Below are positions 43,297 to 44,180 of a DNA stretch of 44,180 nucleotides, in pieces. The DNA comes from Deltaproteobacteria bacterium CG11_big_fil_rev_8_21_14_0_20_42_23 (GTDB lineage Bacteria; UBA10199; 2-02-FULL-44-16): assembly GCA_002796345.1 (NCBI GenBank), contig PCXC01000004.1, forward strand, positions 1-44,180, in the 5' to 3' direction. A program made the translations under genes and the position numbers. Position 1 is the stretch's first letter, and each line of letters begins with the position of its first letter. The notes below the pieces were generated by a model, which saw nothing but the letters and a program-made list of their open reading frames with translations, ran no database searches and was not told the origin of the DNA.

Positions 43297-43417
43297 GCGC
43301 TCCAGAAATTTTCTGAGACAAGGAAGTGTGACGAAAGCACCGGAGGCGTACTGTGTGTGTTGTACGTCGAGGATGCTTGAGGAGCAGTGACGCCGTATCA
43401 GGAAATTTATGGAGCGC
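43297..43417. repeat. MITE-like element with 20-base terminal inverted repeats
   Basis: GCGCTCCAGAAATTTTCTGA (43297-43316) is inverted at 43398-43417, with 18 of 20 positions complementary. The interior, GACGAAAGCACCGGAGGCG, followed by GTAC...GTAC around TGTGTGTGTT, forms a further partial hairpin. No transposase is encoded in 121 bases. It sits between the icd terminator and the small gene at 43423. The remaining gap 43594-43706 holds only a direct repeat (AAAACCTAG twice) and no gene. Confidence 0.65.
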
Positions 43418-43422
43418 GACAT

Positions 43423-43593
43423 TTAGAACTTAATTTTCATCCCTACCATGAGTCCCATCCCCTTCAAGCTTACTTTGCCTTGAGTGGTATCTGTTTCTTT
43501 ACTTTTGAATGGATTCACCCAAGATTTTTTATCGCCCAAAGCTGCATAGGATGGTCGAAGAATGGATGCATTATTTGTTTTTTTGCCGCTCAT
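43423..43593 (-). CDS. Small hypothetical protein, 56 residues
   Basis: A short ORF read from the minus strand, starting ATG at 43593 with a G-rich tract (GGGGG) about six bases upstream, and ending TAA at 43423. The protein begins MSGKKTNNASILRPSYAALG and ends GMGLMVGMKIKF. It is basic, has no membrane helix, and its sequence looks protein-like, not low-complexity. It reads the same way as the transglycosylase upstream (113 bases away) and ends five bases before the inverted-repeat element. No family was recognised. A 90-residue ORF on the other strand covers the same DNA and is less convincing. Confidence 0.5.
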   Translation of the reverse strand: MSGKKTNNASILRPSYAALGDKKSWVNPFKSKETDTTQGKVSLKGMGLMVGMKIKF

Positions 43594-43706
43594 GGAAGCC
43601 CCCGTTTCAGTGATTTTTTGTTTCTTTTTATGATACCAAAAGAGCCTTCAAAAACCTAGTCCTTGATCTTATTCTTTTATCATTTTTAGCTAATAGGCTG
43701 AAAAAC

Positions 43707-44108
43707 CTAGCTTTTATAGCTGTGGTATAACTTCATCACCTTGCGCACGTAGCCTTGCGTTTCGGCAAAAGGCGGCACGCCTTTATATTTGCGCACATTT
43801 CCAGGCCCTGCATTATAGGCTGCAAGGGCAAGCTCTATACGGCCATCGAAAGATTTGAGCAATTCTTTCAAGTATTTAGCTCCACCGTTTACATTTTCAC
43901 GCGCATCCCAAATGTTTACGATGCCGAGATGACGTTGCGTGGGCGCATTGATCTGCATCAGCCCTTTTGCCCCCACTCCAGATTGTGCTTTTGGATTAAA
44001 ATGAGATTCAGCATGGATTACAGCCGCTATAAGCGCTGCTTCCACATTGTGCTTTTTGGCTGCATTGTGAATCATGCTAAAGATGTTTTCATCTACACTT
44101 CGCCCCAA
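43707..44108 (-). CDS. Lytic transglycosylase SLT-domain protein without signal peptide
   Basis: A 133-residue protein that is nearly all one SLT (family 1 lysozyme-fold) domain: ALIAAVIHAESHFNPKAQSG with the catalytic Glu in AESHF, then GAKGLMQINAPTQRHLG, NVNGGAKYLKELL and LALAAYNAGPGNVRKYKG. These cleave peptidoglycan glycan strands. The start is uncertain: a TTG at 44108 lies just after an in-frame TAA, and the first ATG is at residue 12. No signal peptide is encoded in any frame of the 72 bases left in the window, which is odd for an enzyme acting in the periplasm. It may be exported by another route or be 5'-truncated. Confidence 0.88.
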   Translation of the reverse strand: MGRSVDENIFSMIHNAAKKHNVEAALIAAVIHAESHFNPKAQSGVGAKGLMQINAPTQRHLGIVNIWDARENVNGGAKYLKELLKSFDGRIELALAAYNAGPGNVRKYKGVPPFAETQGYVRKVMKLYHSYKS

Positions 44109-44180
44109 GCCTTTTTAAAGTGGCCTTGTCTGTCTAGACCAAAGATTTAAATTCCTTAGTTCCCTAAGATATATTTTTAT

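Noticed and set aside
43387-43659. Plus-strand ORF of 90 codons
   Set aside because: It runs through the right arm of the inverted-repeat element and is antisense to the better-supported 56-residue ORF.

Overview
The window is a chromosomal segment of an AT-leaning Gram-negative bacterium (GC judged by eye to be in the low 40s percent). Evidence for an outer membrane includes a TolC-type outer-membrane protein, an MlaC-like periplasmic lipid carrier and a GspI-like pseudopilin. A cbb3 oxidase points to microaerobic respiration. The fused CcoN-CcoO, the electron-transfer flavoprotein genes and the many short palindromic intergenic repeats fit an uncultured deltaproteobacterium-like or Bdellovibrionota/UBA10199-like lineage, but no marker here fixes the taxon. 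No tRNA, rRNA, CRISPR array, phage or transposase gene was seen.

Layout. 1-3.5 kb: a secreted Ser/Asn-linker protein, an unknown two-helix membrane protein and a HEPN/MNT nucleotidyltransferase pair. 3.5-13.3 kb: energy metabolism. This comprises etfB-etfA, split by a repeat island, and a complete cbb3 locus read leftward as ccoI-ccoS-ccoNO-ccoQ-ccoP-ccoG, with a divergent DsbD_2/TauE-like membrane gene. An FNR-type palindrome lies in the divergent promoter region, and the same 14-mer recurs inside ccoS upstream of ccoNO. 13.3-15.2 kb: two tandem paralogues of an unknown membrane family. 15.2-20.8 kb: a type I phosphodiesterase-fold protein, a TolC/MlaC-like/pseudopilin operon and a GAF histidine kinase. 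21-25.9 kb: an S41 protease, ribF, a degenerate AroE-like gene and a pseudo-receiver protein behind a sigma-54-like promoter.

25.9-39.9 kb is mostly leftward housekeeping: glmU-glmS-pcrA, rluD-pgeF, an HNH endonuclease with a damaged or unusual 5' end, a GntR regulator, eno-rimI, and mutL-miaA. 39.9-40.2 kb is a very AT-rich intergenic region followed by two perfect DnaA boxes and a palindrome; it looks like an origin or a DnaA-controlled site. The right end has an S41B-like protease, NADP isocitrate dehydrogenase with a clear promoter and terminator, a MITE-like inverted-repeat element, a hidden 56-residue gene and a lytic transglycosylase without a signal peptide.

Functionally, icd, the ETF and the cbb3 oxidase belong to an oxidative, low-oxygen-adapted metabolism. 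GlmU/GlmS, PgeF and the transglycosylase act in envelope and peptidoglycan metabolism. The strongest candidates for something new are the origin-like region, the three-member unknown membrane family, the AroE-like remnant after ribF, the pseudo-receiver, and the inverted-repeat elements.
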